From Arachis hypogaea (Eukaryota; Streptophyta; Magnoliopsida; Fabales; Fabaceae), in contig NC_092052.1 in NCBI RefSeq assembly GCF_003086295.3, positions 76,388,687 through 76,452,686 of the forward strand: a stretch of DNA of 64,000 bases, in the 5' to 3' direction. The notes under the pieces were generated by a model. It was given only the letters and a program-made list of their open reading frames with translations. It searched no databases and was not told the DNA's origin. The translations under genes and the position numbers were made by a program. Position 1 is the first letter of the stretch. Every line of letters begins with the position of its first letter. Below, piece after piece: positions 24,251-36,897 of this stretch.

Positions 24251-26949
24251 AAACTCGAGAAAACTTTAAAAAACTCTAAAAACCCTAGAAAACTCCAGAA
24301 AACCCTAAAAATCCTAGAAAATCTTAAAAATCCTAAAACACCTAGAAAACCTTAAAAAACCCTTAAAACCCTACAAAATCCTAAAAAGCCTAGAAAATTT
24401 TAAAAACTCGAGAAAATCCTAGAAAACCCTAAAAAATCCAAGAAAACCCTAAAAACCCTGAAAACCCTAGAAAACTATAAAATATCCTAGAAACCGTAGA
24501 AAAACCAAGAAAACTCTAAAAAAACCCTGAAAATCCTAGAAACTGCTAAAAACCTAGAAAACCCTAAAAAACCTTAAAAATTCATGAAAACCCTAAAAAC
24601 CCTAAAAGCCCTTAAAAACCCTAGAAAACTATAAAAAAAAAATCCTAAAAACCGTAGAAAACCTAGAAAACTCTAAAAAACCCTGAAAAACCTAAAAAAC
24701 CATAGAAAACCCTGAAAACTGTAAAAATTCTAGAAAACCCTAAAAAACCTTAAAAATTCATGAAAACCCTAAAAACCCTAAAAGCCCTTAAAAACCCTAG
24801 AAAACTATAAAAAATCCTAAAAACCGTAGAAAACCTAGAAAACTCTAAAAAACCCTGAAAAACTGTAAAAATTCTAGAAAACCCTAAAAAGCATAGAAAA
24901 TCCAAAAAAAATCCTAAAAATTCTAGAAACCCCGAAAAAATCCTAGAAAACCATAAAAAATGCTAAAAATCCTACATAACCCTAAAAACAATGGAAACCC
25001 CTAAAACCCCTAGAAAATCCTAAAAACCCTAAAAAATCCAGAAAAACTCGAGAAAACTCTAAAAAACTCTAAAAACCCTAGAAAAATCTAGAAAACCCTA
25101 AAAATCCTAGAAAACCCTAAAAATCCTAAAACACATAGAAAACCTTGAAAAACCCTAAAACCCTTAAAACCCTACAAAATCCTAAAAACCCTAGAAAACT
25201 TTTAAAATCTCGAAAAAATCCTAGAAAACCCTAAAAAATCCAAGAAAACCCTAAAAACCCTGAAAACCCTAGAAAACTATAAAATATCCTAGAAACCGTA
25301 GAAAACCCAAGAAAACTCTAAAAAAACCCTGAAAATCCTAGAAACCCCTAAAAACCTAGAAAACCGTAAAAAACCTTAAAAATTCATGAAAACCCTAAAA
25401 ACGCTAAAAGCTCTTCAAAACCCTAGAAAACTATAAAAAATCCGAAAAACCGTAGAAAACCTAGAAAACTCTAAAAAACCCTGAAAAACCTAAAAAAACC
25501 CTAGAAAACTGTAAAAATTCTAGAAAACCCTAAAAACCATAGAAAACCCAAAAAAATCCTAAAAATTCTAGAAACCCCGAAAAATCCTAGAAAACCATAA
25601 AAAATGCTAAAAATCCTACATAACCCTAAAAACAATGGAAACCCCTAAAACCCCTAGAAAATCCTAAAAACCCTAAAAAATCCAGAAAAACTCGAGAAAA
25701 CTCTAAAAAACTCTAAAAACCCTAGAAAAATCTAGAAAACCCTAAAAATCCTAGAAAACCCTAAAAATCCTAAAACACATAGAAAACCTTGAAAAACCCT
25801 AAAACCCTTAAAACCCTACAAAATCCTAAAAACCCTAAAAACCCTGAAAACCCTAAAAAACTATAAAATATCCTAGAAACCGTAGAAAACCCAAGAAAAC
25901 TCTTAAAAAACCCTGAAAATCGTAGAAACTCCTAAAAACCTAGAAAACCCTAAAAACCTTAAAAATTCATGAAAACCCTAAAAACCCTAAAAGCCCTTAA
26001 AAACCCTAGAAAACTATAAAAAATCCTAAAAACCGTAGAAAACCTAGAAAACTCTAAAAAACCCTGAATAACTTAAAAAACCATAGAAAACCCTGAAAAC
26101 TGTAAAAATTCTAGAAAACCCTAAAAAGCATAGAAAATTCAAAAAAAATCCTAAAAATTCAAGAAACCCCGAGAAAATCATAGAAAAGCATAAAAAATGC
26201 TAAAAATCCTACATAACCCTAAAAACAATGGAAAAACCCCTAGAAAATCCTAAAAACCCTAAAAAATCCAGAAAAACTCAAGAAAAGTCTAAAAAACTCT
26301 AAAAACCCTAGAAAAATCTAGAAAACCCTAAAAATCCTAGAAAACCCTAAAAATCCTAAAACACAGAAAACCTAGAAAAACCCTAAAACCTTACAAAATC
26401 CTAAAAACCCTAAAACCTTGAAAAACCCTAAAACCCTTAAAACCCTACAAAATCCTAAAAACCCTAGAAAACTTTTAAAAACTCGAGAAAATCCTAGAAA
26501 ACCCTAAAAAATCCAAGAAAACCCTGAAAACCCTAAAAAACTATAAAATATCCTAGAAACCGTAGAAAACCCAAGAAAACTCTTAAAAAACCCTGAAAAT
26601 CGTAGAAACTCCTAAAACCCTAGAAAACCCTAAAAAACCTTAAAAATTCATGAAAACCCTAAAAACGCTAAAAGCCCTTAAAAACCCTAGAAAACTATAA
26701 AAAATCCTAAAAACCGTAGAAAACCTAGAAAACTCTAAAAAACCCTGAAAAACCTAAAAAAACCCTAGAAAACCCTGAAAACTGTAAAAATTCTAGAAAA
26801 CCCTAAAAACCATAGAAAACCCAAAAAAATCCTAAAAATTCTAGAAACCCCGAAAAATCATAGAAAACCATAAAAAATGCTAAAAATCCTACATAACCCT
26901 AAAAACAATGGAAACCCCTAAAACCCCTAGAAAATCCTAAAAACCCTAA

Positions 26950-27190
26950 AAAATCCTAAAAGAACATAAAAATTCTAGAAAACCCTAAAAAAACCTAGAA
27001 AACAATTAAAAAAACCCTAAACACCGTAGAAATTCCTAAAAAATTCTAAAAACCCTAGAAAATCATGAGAAACCCTAGAAAACTCTAAAAAAACATAAAA
27101 ACTCTAGAAAAAACTCTTGAAAAACCTAGAAAACTCTAAAAAATCCTAGAGAACTCTAGAATACCATAAAAACAAAAAAAAATCCAGAAA
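26950..27190. repeat. Divergent block inside the array, copy 3
   Basis: Same phrases as at 24010 (GAACAT begins at 26962). It lies about 2.9 kb after copy 2 and is followed by the same downstream arrangement. Confidence 0.8.
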
Positions 27191-29249
27191 AACTCGAGAA
27201 AACTTTAAAAAACTCTAAAAACCCTAGAAAACTCCAGAAAACCCTAAAAATCCTAGAAAATCATAAAAATCCTAAAACACCTAGAAAACCTTAAAAAACC
27301 CTTAAAACCCTACAAAATCCTAAAAACCCTAGAAAATTTTAAAAACTCGAGAAAATCCTAGAAAACCCTAAAAAATCCAAGAAAACCCTAAAAACCCTGA
27401 AAACCCTAGAAAACTATAAAATATCCTAGAAACCGTAGAAAAACCAAGAAAACTCTAAAAAAACCCTGAAAATCCTAGAAACTGCTAAAAACCTAGAAAA
27501 CCCTAAAAAACCTTAAAAATTCATGAAAACCCTAAAAACCCTAAAAGCCCTTAAAAACCCTAGAAAACTATAAAAAAAATCCTAAAAACCGTAGAAAACC
27601 TAGAAAACTCTAAAAAACCCTGAAAAACCTAAAAAACCATAGAAAACCCTGAAAACTGTAAAAATTCTAGAAAACCCTAAAAAACCTTAAAAATTCATGA
27701 AAACCCTAAAAACCCTAAAAGCCCTTAAAAACCCTAGAAAACTATAAAAAATCCTAAAAACCGTAGAAAACCTAGAAAACTCTAAAAAACCCTGAAAAAC
27801 TGTAAAAATTCTAGAAAACCCTAAAAAGCATAGAAAATCCAAAAAAAATCCTAAAAATTCTAGAAACCCCGAAAAAATCCTAGAAAACCATAAAAAATGC
27901 TAAAAATCCTACATAACCCTAAAAACAATGGAAACCCCTAAAACCCCTAGAAAATCCTAAAAACCCTAAAAAATCCAGAAAAACTCGAGAAAACTCTAAA
28001 AAACTCTAAAAACCCTAGAAAAATCTAGAAAACCCTAAAAATCCTAGAAAACCCTAAAAATCCTAAAACACATAGAAAACCTTGAAAAACCCTAAAACCC
28101 TTAAAACCCTACAAAATCCTAAAAACCCTAGAAAACTTTTAAAAACTCGAGAAAATCCTAGAAAACGCTAAAAAATCCAAGAAAACCCTGAAAACCCTAA
28201 AAAACTATAAAATATCCTAGAAACCGTAGAAAACCCAAGAAAACTCTTAAAAAACCCTGAAAATCGTAGAAACTCCTAAAAACCTAGAAAACCCTAAAAA
28301 ACCTTAAAAATTCATGAAAACCCTAAAAGCCCTTAAAAACCCTAGAAAACTATAAAAAATCCTAAAAACCGTAGAAAACCTAGAAAACTCTAAAAAACCC
28401 TGAAAAACTTAAAAAACCATAGAAAACCCTGAAAACTGTAAAAATTCTAGAAAACCCTAAAAAGCATAGAAAATTCAAAAAAAATCCTAAAAATTCTAGA
28501 AACCCCGAAAAAATCCTAGAAAACCATAAAAAATGCTAAAAATCCTACATAACCCTAAAAACAATGGAAAAACCCCTAGAAAATCCTAAAAACCCTAAAA
28601 AATCCAGAAAAACTCGAGAAAACTCTAAAACTCTAAAAAACCTAGAAAAATCTAGAAAACCCTAAAAATCCTAGAAAACCCTAAAAATCCTAAAACACAT
28701 AGAAAACCTAGAAAAACCCTAAAACCCTTAAAACCCTACAAAATCCTAAAAACCCTAGAAAACTTTTAAAATCTCGAAAAAATCCTAGAAAACCCTAAAA
28801 AATCCAAGAAAACCCTAAAAACCCTGAAAACCCTAGAAAACTATAAAATATCCTAGAAATCGTAGAAAACCCAAGAAAACTCTAAAAAAACCCTGAAAAT
28901 CCTAGAAACCCCTAAAAACCTAGAAAACCCTAAAAAACCTTAAAAATTCATGAAAACCCTAAAAACGCTAAAAGCCCTTAAAAACCCTAGAAAACTATAA
29001 AAAATCCTAAAAACCGTAGAAAACCTAGAAAACTCTAAAAAACCCTGAAAAACCTAAAAAAACCCTAGAAAACCCTGAAAACTGTAAAAATTCTAGAAAA
29101 CCCTAAAAACCATAGAAAACCCAAAAAAATCCTAAAAATTCTAGAAACCCCGAAAAATCATAGAAAACCATAAAAATGCTAAAAATCCTACATAACCCTA
29201 AAAACAATGGAAACCCCTAAAACCCCTAGAAAATCCTAAAAACCCTAAA

Positions 29250-29490
29250 AAATCCTAAAAGAACATAAAAATTCTAGAAAACCCTAAAAAAACCTAGAAA
29301 ACAATTAAAAAAACCCTAAACACCGTAGAAATTCCTAAAAAATTCTAAAAACCCTAGAAAATCATGAGAAACCCTAGAAAACTCTAGAAAAACATAAAAA
29401 CTCTAGAAAAAACTCTTGAAAAACCTAGAAAACTCTAAAAAATCCTAGAGAACTCTAGAATACCATAAAAACAAAAAAAAATCCAGAAAA
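29250..29490. repeat. Divergent block inside the array, copy 4
   Basis: GAACAT begins at 29261, about 2.3 kb after copy 3. The block and the following unit repeat the order seen in copies 2 and 3. Confidence 0.8.
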
Positions 29491-30350
29491 ACTCGAGAAA
29501 ACTTTAAAAAACTCTAAAAACCCTAGAAAACTCCAGAAAACCCTAAAAATCCTAGAAAATCTTAAAAATCCTAAAACACCTAGAAAACCTTAAAAAACCC
29601 TTAAAACCCTACAAAATCCTAAAAAGCCTAGAAAATTTTAAAAACTCGAGAAAATCCTAGAAAACCCTAAAAAATCCAAGAAAACCCTAAAAACCCTGAA
29701 AACCCTAGAAAACTATAAAATATCCTAGAAACCGTAGAAAAACCAAGAAAACTCTAAAAAAACCCTGAAAATCCTAGAAACTGCTAAAAACCTAGAAAAC
29801 CCTAAAAAACCTTAAAAATTCATGAAAACCCTAAAAACCCTAAAAGCCCTTAAAAACCCTAGAAAACTATAAAAAAAATCCTAAAAACCGTAGAAAACCT
29901 AGAAAACTCTAAAAAACCCTGAAAAACCTAAAAAACCATAGAAAACCCTGAAAACTGTAAAAATTCTAGAAAACCCTAAAAAACCTTAAAAATTCATGAA
30001 AACCCTAAAAACCCTAAAAGCCCTTAAAAACCCTAGAAAACTATAAAAAATCCTAAAAACCGTAGAAAACCTAGAAAACTCTAAAAAACCCTGAAAAACT
30101 GTAAAAATTCTAGAAAACCCTAAAAAGCATAGAAAATCCAAAAAAAATCCTAAAAATTCTAGAAACCCCGAAAAAATCCTAGAAAACCATAAAAAATGCT
30201 AAAAATCCTACATAACCCTAAAAACAATGGAAACCCCTAAAACCCCTAGAAAATCCTAAAAACCCTAAAAAATCCAGAAAAACTCGAGAAAACTCTAAAA
30301 AACTCTAAAAACCCTAGAAAAATCTAGAAAACCCTAAAAATCCTAGAAAA

Positions 30351-30371
30351 CCCTAAACCCTAAACCCTAAA
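30351..30371. repeat. Three perfect CCCTAAA units at a break in a higher-order unit
   Basis: The normal stretch from CCTAAAAATCC through ACACATAG to the next CCCTAAAACCC is replaced by three exact CCCTAAA heptamers. This marks a deletion or telomere-type patch. Confidence 0.75.
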
Positions 30372-32290
30372 ACCCTTAAAACCCTACAAAATCCTAAAAA
30401 CCCTAGAAAACTTTTAAAAACTCGAGAAAATCCTAGAAAACCCTAAAAAATCCAAGAAAACCCTGAAAACCCTAAAAAACTATAAAATATCCTAGAAACC
30501 GTAGAAAACCCAAGAAAACTCTTAAAAAACCCTGAAAATCGTAGAAACTCCTAAAAACCTAGAAAACCCTAAAAAACCTTAAAAATTCATGAAAACCCTA
30601 AAAACCCTAAAAGCCCTTAAAAACCCTAGAAAACTATAAAAAATCCTAAAAACCGTAGAAAACCTAGAAAACTCTAAAAAACCCTGAAAAACTTAAAAAA
30701 CCATAGAAAACCCTGAAAACTGTAAAAATTCTAGAAAACCCTAAAAAGCATAGAAAATTCAAAAAAAATCCTAAAAATTCAAGAAACCCAGAGAAAATCC
30801 TAGAAAACCATAAAAAATGCTAAAAATCCTACATAACCCTAAAAACAATGGAAAAACCCCTAGAAAATCCTAAAAACCCTAAAAAATCCAGAAAAACTCG
30901 AGAAAACTCTAAAAAACTCTAAAAACCCTAGAAAAATCTAGAAAACCCTAAAAATCCTAGAAAACCCTAAAAATCCTAAAACACAGAAAACCTAGAAAAA
31001 CCCTAAAACCCTTAAAACCCTACAAAATCCTAAAAACCCTAGAAAACTTTTAAAATATCGAAAAAATCCTAGAAAACCCTAAAAAATCCAAGAAAACCCT
31101 AAAAACCCTGAAAACCCTAGAAAACTATAAAATATCCTAGAAACCGTAGAAAACCCAAGAAAACTCTAAAAAAACCCTGAAAATCCTAGAAACCCCTAAA
31201 AACCTAGAAAACCCTAAAAAACCTTAAAAATTCATGAAAACCCTAAAAACGCTAAAAGCCCTTAAAAACCCTAGAAAACTATAAAAAATCCTAAAAACCG
31301 TAGAAAACCTAGAAAACTCTAAAAAACCCTGAAAAACCTAGAAAAACCCTCGAAAACCCTGAAAACTGTAAAAATTCTAGAAAACCCTAAAAACCATAGA
31401 AAACCCAAAAAAATCCTAAAAATTCTAGAAACCCCGAAAAATCCTAGAAAACCATAAAAAATGCTAAAAATCCTACATAACCCTAAAAACAATGGAAACC
31501 CCTAGAAAATCCTAAAAACCCTAAATAATCCAGAAAAACTCGAGAAAACTCTAAAAAACTCTAAAAACCCTAGAAAAATCTAGAAAACCCTAAAAATCCT
31601 AGAAAACCCTAAAAATCCTAAAACACATAGAAAACCTTGAAAAACCCTAAAACCCTTAAAACCCTACAAAATCCTAAAAACCCTAGAAAACTTTTAAAAA
31701 CTCGAGAAAATCCTAGAAAACCCTAAAAAATCCAAGAAAACCCTAAAAACCCTGAAAACCCTAAAAAACTATAAAATATCCTAGAAACCGTAGAAAACCC
31801 AAGAAAACTCTTAAAAAACCCTGAAAATCGTAGAAACTCCTAAAAACCTAGAAAACCCTAAAAAACCTTAAAAATTCATGAAAACCCTAAAAGCCCTTAA
31901 AAACCCTAGAAAACTATAAAAAATCCTAAAAACCGTAGAAAACCTAGAAAACTCTAAAAAACCCTGAAAAACTTAAAAAACCATAGAAAACCCTGAAAAC
32001 TGTAAAAATTCTAGAAAACCCTAAAAAGCATAGAAAATTCAAAAAAAATCCTAAAAATTCTAGAAACCCCGAAAAAATCCTAGAAAACCATAAAAAATGC
32101 TAAAAATCCTACATAACCCTAAAAACAATGGAAAAACCCCTAGAAAATCCTAAAAACCCTAAAAAATCCAGAAAAACTCGAGAAAACTCTAAAAACCCTA
32201 GAAAAATCTAGAAAACCCTAAAAATCCTAGAAAACCCTAAAAATCCTAAAACACATAGAAAACCTAGAAAAACCCTAAAACCCTTAAAAC

Positions 32291-35256
32291 AGAGTTTTCT
32301 AGAGTTTTTCAGGATTTTTTAGAATTCTTTGGGTTTTTAAGATTTTTTATAGTTTTCTAGGATTTTTAGGGTTTTCTTGGGTTTTCTAGTGTTTTTTTTA
32401 AGTTTTCTAGGATTTCTAGGGTATTCTTGGTTTTTAGGGCTTTTTTTTATAGTTTCCAAGGGTTTTTTAGGATTTTGTAGGATTTTAGGGTTTTTTAGGG
32501 CTTTCTAGGCTTTTCTAGAGTTTTTTAAAGTTTTCTAGGATTTTTAGGGTTTTCTAGAGTGTTTATAGGGTTTTCTAGAATTTTTTAAAGTTTTCTAGGG
32601 TTTTTACGGTTTTTTATGGTTTTCTAGGGAATTTAGGATTTTCTAGGATTTTTGCAGTTTTTTAGGGATTTCTAACGTTTTTAGGATTTTTTTTGGGTTT
32701 TTAGGGCTTTCTAAGATTTCTAAGTTTTTTTAGGGTTTAGGGTTTAGGGTTTAGGGTTTAGGGTTTAGGGTTTAGGGTTTAGGGTTTTTAAGGTTTTCTA
32801 TAGTTTTTTTAAGTTTTCTAGGATTTTGATGGTTTTCTATGGTTTTTAAAATTTTCTAGTGTTTTTTAGGAATATTTGGGAGTTTTTAGGATTTTCTACC
32901 TTTTTAGGGGTTTTTAAGGATTATTAGGATTTTTAGGATTTTTTAGGGTTTTCTAGGAATTTTATTGTTTTCTAGGATTTTTTCGGGTTTTCTAAGGTTC
33001 TTAGGGTTTTTTAGAGTTTTCTAGGGGTTTTCAGGGTTTTTCAGGATTTTTATGGTTTTTAGGGTTTTCTAGGGTTTTTAAGATTTTTTAGAGTTTTCTA
33101 GGGTTTTTAACGGTTTTTTAGAATTTTTTGGATTTCTAGGATTTTTTCGGGTTTTCTACGGTTCTTAGGGTTTTTTAGAGTTTTCTAGGGTTTTCAGGGT
33201 TTTTTAGAATTTTTATGGTTTTTAAGATTTTCTAGGATTTTTATACTTCTCTAGGGCTTTTAGGGTTTTCTGGGTTTTTAGGATTTTTTATAGTTTTGAA
33301 CGGTTTTTAGGGTTTTCTAGGCTTTTCTAGAGTTTTTTAAAGTTTTCTGGAATTTTTTTGTTTTCTAGGATTTTTAAGGTTTTTTTTAGGGTTTTTCGGG
33401 GTTTTTTTCAGTTTTTTATGGTTTTCTAGAGATTTTAGGGTTTTTTTAGAATTTTTACGGTCTTTTAGGGATTTCTAACGTTTTTAGGATTTTTTTTGGG
33501 TTTTTAGGGTTTTCTAAGGTTTTTATGGATTTTTAGGGATTTCTAAGATTTTCTAGAGTATTTTAGGGTTTTCTAGGGTTCTTTAGGGTTTTTAGGATTT
33601 TCTAGGAGTTTCTATAGTTTTTTTAAGTTTTCTAGGATTTTTATGGTTTTCTAGGTGTTTTAGGGTTTTCTATGTTTTTAGGTGTTTCTTAGGATTTTTA
33701 AGATTTTTTAGGATTTTCTAGGGTTTTCTACAGTTTTTTAAAGTTTTCTAGGAATTTTATTGTTTTCTTGGTTTTTGAGAGTTTTCTAGGGGTTTTTAGG
33801 GTTTTTTAGGATTTTTATAGTTTTTAGGGTTTTTTAGGGTTTTCTAGAATTTTTAGAGTTTTTAGAGTTTTCTAGGGTTTTTCAGGGTTTTTTAGGGTTT
33901 TTTGGGTTTTTAGGAATTTTTATGGTTTTCTAGGATTTTTAGGATTTTCTTGAGTTTTCTAGATTTTTTAACGTTTTCTAGGATATTTATGCTTTTCTAG
34001 GGCTTTTAGGGTTTTTTAGGGTATTCTGGATTTTAAAGATTTTTTTATAGTTTTCAAGGGATTTTTAGGGTTTTCTAGGCTTTTCTAGAGTTTTTAAAAA
34101 TTTTCTGAAATTTTTTTTGTTTTCATTTTCTACGATTTTTTGGGTTTTTTAGGGTTTTCTAGAATTTTTAGGGTTTTTTAGGATTTTCTAGAGTTTTTTA
34201 AAGTTTTCTAGGATTTTTACAGTTTTTAGGGTTTTCTACGGTTTTTAGGGTTCTTAAGGTTTTCTTGGATTTTTAGGGTTTTTTAGGTTTTCTAGGGTGT
34301 CTAGGATTTTTTAGAGTTTTCTAGTGTTTTTCAGGATTTTTTTTTGTTTTTCGGGGTTTTTAGGGTTTTCTACCTTTTTAGGGAATTTAGGATTTTTAGG
34401 GTTTTTTTTAATGGTTTTTAAGGTTTTCTAGGGGTTTTATGATTTTTTAGGGTTTTCTAGAAATTTTATTGTTTTCTAGGATTTTTTCGGATTTTCTAAG
34501 GTTCTTAGGATTTTTTAGAGTTTTCTAGGGGTTTTCAGGGTTTTTTAGGATTTTTTGTGTTTTTATGGTTTTCTAGGGTTTTTAGGGTTTTCTTGTGCTT
34601 TCTAGAGTTTTTTTAAAGTTTTCTAGGATTTTTATGCTTTTCTAGGGCTTTTAGGATTTTCTAGAGTTTTTTAAAGTTTTCTAGGATTTTTTTTGTTTTT
34701 TAGGATTTTTAGGATTTTTTATGGTTCTAGGGTTTTTTAGAATTTTTAGGATTTTCTAGAGTTTTTACGGATTTTTATGGTTTTTTAGGGTTCTCTAGTG
34801 TTTTACGATTTTTTATGGTTTTCTAGGTATTTTAGGGTTTTCTAAGATTTTTACGGTTTTTTAGGGATTTCTAACGTTTTTAGGATTTTTTTTTTTGGTT
34901 TTTAAGGGTAGGTTTTTTAGGGATTTCTAAGATTTTCTAGAGTTTTTTAGGATTTTTCTAGGATTTTTATTCTTTTCTAGGGTTTTTAAGATTTTCTAGT
35001 GTTTTTTAGGATTTTTTTTAAGGTTTTTAGGATTTTCTATGTTTTTTATGGTTCTAGGATTTTTTAGGATTTTTTAGGATTTTTTAGGACCTTCTAGGAT
35101 TTTCTACGTTTTTTTAGGATTTTCTAAAGTTTTTAGGCTTTTTTAAAGTTTTTTAAAATTTTCTAGGATTTTTATGGTATTTTAAGGTTTTTACGATTTT
35201 TTATAGTTTTCTAGACTTTTTAGAATTTTCTAGGATTTTTACGGTTTTTTAGGGTT
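32291..35256. repeat. Telomere-like array, TTTAGGG orientation (copy B)
   Basis: The array flips orientation at about 32290 (CCCTTAAAAC then AGAGTTTTCTAGAG). It holds the same kinds of phrase as 1996-3972 and ends near 35256 at single-copy ATPase-flanking sequence. It also contains an internal duplication: the phrase around 32940-33060 recurs near 34440-34560. Confidence 0.92.
32729..32784. repeat. Perfect telomere tract, eight TTTAGGG heptamers
   Basis: Eight exact, uninterrupted copies of the canonical plant telomere heptamer inside otherwise degenerate repeats. Confidence 0.97.
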
Positions 35257-35514
35257 CTCGTGAAAGTGTGTAAAGAGAGAGAATCAGCAAAGGAAAGACC
35301 CTGTTAGCACTCAAGCATAAAGCAAGCCTTGCAGTCATATGTCATATATATTAAGGTGCTAAGGTGCTAAGCTCCTTTCACCACTTGCTTAGAATAACTT
35401 GAATATAGCTAATAGGGTTTAGGTAATTTCTAGTTATAAGTAGGGACGGATCAAAACTACAAGCAAAGAGAAGAAATACACTCGTGGATCTAGTAGTGCA
35501 GATGATCAACTGAC
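35257..35514. other. Single-copy flank downstream of ATPase copy B
   Basis: Non-repetitive sequence between the array and the last visible exon. The expected final ACA exon (WPLA...GKLIPVP type) is not recognisable, so the gene's 3' end is lost at the array. About 170 bases here are absent from copy A. Confidence 0.55.
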
Positions 35515-35606
35515 CTTATGAACCCAATGATGACAGAGATCAGCCACTGCTTCCAATTAAGCCTGACTGTTGAAGTGAACTTGCCGAGGAATTCGATGAT
35601 GATGAT
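35515..35606 (-). pseudogene. Copy B exon: IIEFLGKFTSTVRLNWKQW
   Basis: 92 open bases, donor AAG|GTCAG and acceptor TAG. Same content as copy A 4122-4213. The splice donor implies one more exon downstream, which is not found. Confidence 0.87.
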
Positions 35607-35666
35607 CTAAACACTAGCAATTAATCATACGAGAGACAAATAACGAGGAGTTAAAATAAGACAAAC

Positions 35667-35750
35667 CTGAAGCACAACAATTAATCCCACTATACCCATG
35701 AAGAGGTAGTTTTTCGTGACTCCACTGAATATGTTAAACTCATTAAAGAT
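35667..35750 (-). pseudogene. Copy B exon: IFNEFN / NIFSGVTKNYLFMGIVGL
   Basis: 84 bases, 28 open codons, ending VVLQ before donor GTTTG. Copy A and the family have ARKPDE after NEFN; here those 18 bases are cleanly missing in frame. Confidence 0.88.
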
Positions 35751-36110
35751 CTGCAGTTTTGAACACATTTTTTTAGAATTGAAATAAGATGAGCACACTA
35801 CAGCAAAGCTACCAAAATGACAATGAATATATGGTGCATGAACTGGGCATGCATTGCCAACCACTAACGCATCACAAGGATTTAGCAGTAATGTAAATAA
35901 GAGTGAGTAGCAAGACATCTCAGGAAAATTGCAATAGGCTTTGGTTTTCTAGATACAATTAGCACCTATTGGAAATTAGCAATCACCATTACAGCACAAC
36001 CACCAATACTATTATAGAACATGCATAAAAAGATAAGGAAACTAACATTGGTAATTCTTCCAACACACAACTTTACCATTTAAAATGCAAATGGACTAAA
36101 GACAACTTAC

Positions 36111-36245
36111 TTGAGACAGAACAAATGCATTGAAGATCAGAGTGTTTTTCACTTTAATTGCATGATCATTTTTGTCATGTGTCAGACCCAGTATGCTCCT
36201 ACCTCGGAAATTCAGAACAAGCAACACAGATACTTGGTACATTGC
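36111..36245 (-). pseudogene. Copy B exon: AMYQVSVLLVLNF membrane segment
   Basis: 135 bases, 45 open codons with canonical GTAAGT donor. It encodes AMYQVSVLLVLNFRG, SILGLTHDKNDHAIKV and TLIFNAFVLSQ. Confidence 0.9.
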
Positions 36246-36400
36246 CTGAAGAGTTCAAATCATAATCGGCAATTCAGTTTACAGAAGAGTATAGCATAAC
36301 AACGGTAATTGAAATGCAGGACATCATAAACCAATAGGTAAATAATCCTTGCAGACTACAATGACAAGCAGTTAACTGAGAAATGAGAAACAAAACTCAC

Positions 36401-36446
36401 CTGTATCAGCAAATTTCTCCACATAATATTTGTTATGAGAGGTTCT
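36401..36446 (-). pseudogene. Copy B exon: EPLITNIMWRNLLIQ
   Basis: 46 bases between TTTTCAG and CAG|GTGAG. The first base completes a split arginine codon from the preceding exon. Intact here but ruined in copy A. Confidence 0.88.
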
Positions 36447-36897
36447 CTGAAAAGGATACAAGACAAAACTCCATGTCAAAAAAACCATTGAAGCACATAG
36501 GCACTGCATATATCGCTTGGATAATAAAGCTGCAAATGAAATAGGACCAATATCGATAATGTAAATACAAAATAAATGCAGTCTTCAATATGCTGTTTAG
36601 GACTGTTGGCAACAATTTTGTTTTCGAGGGGTATGACTATTATTCATTGCACTTAAAATTTCTCTCTTCTGTTGAAATAACCAAAATCTTTAGATTTAAT
36701 AATAGAGCTGCACTATTCACACTTTCAATTAAATTTCTTTCTTTATTGTTGGGTGCATCATTCAAAAATGCATCTACAAGGAACAAAATTTTATGACATT
36801 CATCCAATTCTTCAGGTGCTGTAACACTAGAAAAACATAGCAAGAAAATGTCATGATCCAAAGAAAAAGGCACAATTAGAGAAACTGAAGTTCCGAC

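Larger units (their letters stand above)
7427..32290. repeat. Large telomere-like array with ~615-bp higher-order units, CCCTAAA orientation
   Basis: Basic steps of 8-11 bases (CCTAAAAAN, CCTAGAAAAC, CCTGAAAAC, CGTAGAAAC) are combined in a fixed order into a unit of about 600-630 bases. The landmark ACACATAGAAAACC recurs near 9494, 10079, 10677, 11275, 11882, 12488, 13093, 13710, 14337, 14951, 15571, 16194, 16807 and 17422. Other landmarks per unit are CCTACATAACC, ACAATGG, AACTCGAG (usually twice) and ATTCATGAAAACC. About 40 units fit. From about 20 to 23 kb two unit variants alternate, giving a ~1.25-kb dimer. There is no coding content. Confidence 0.95.

Noticed and set aside
7427..32290. 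CRISPR array
   Set aside because: Regular repeats exist but there are no unique spacers, and the context is plant nuclear DNA.
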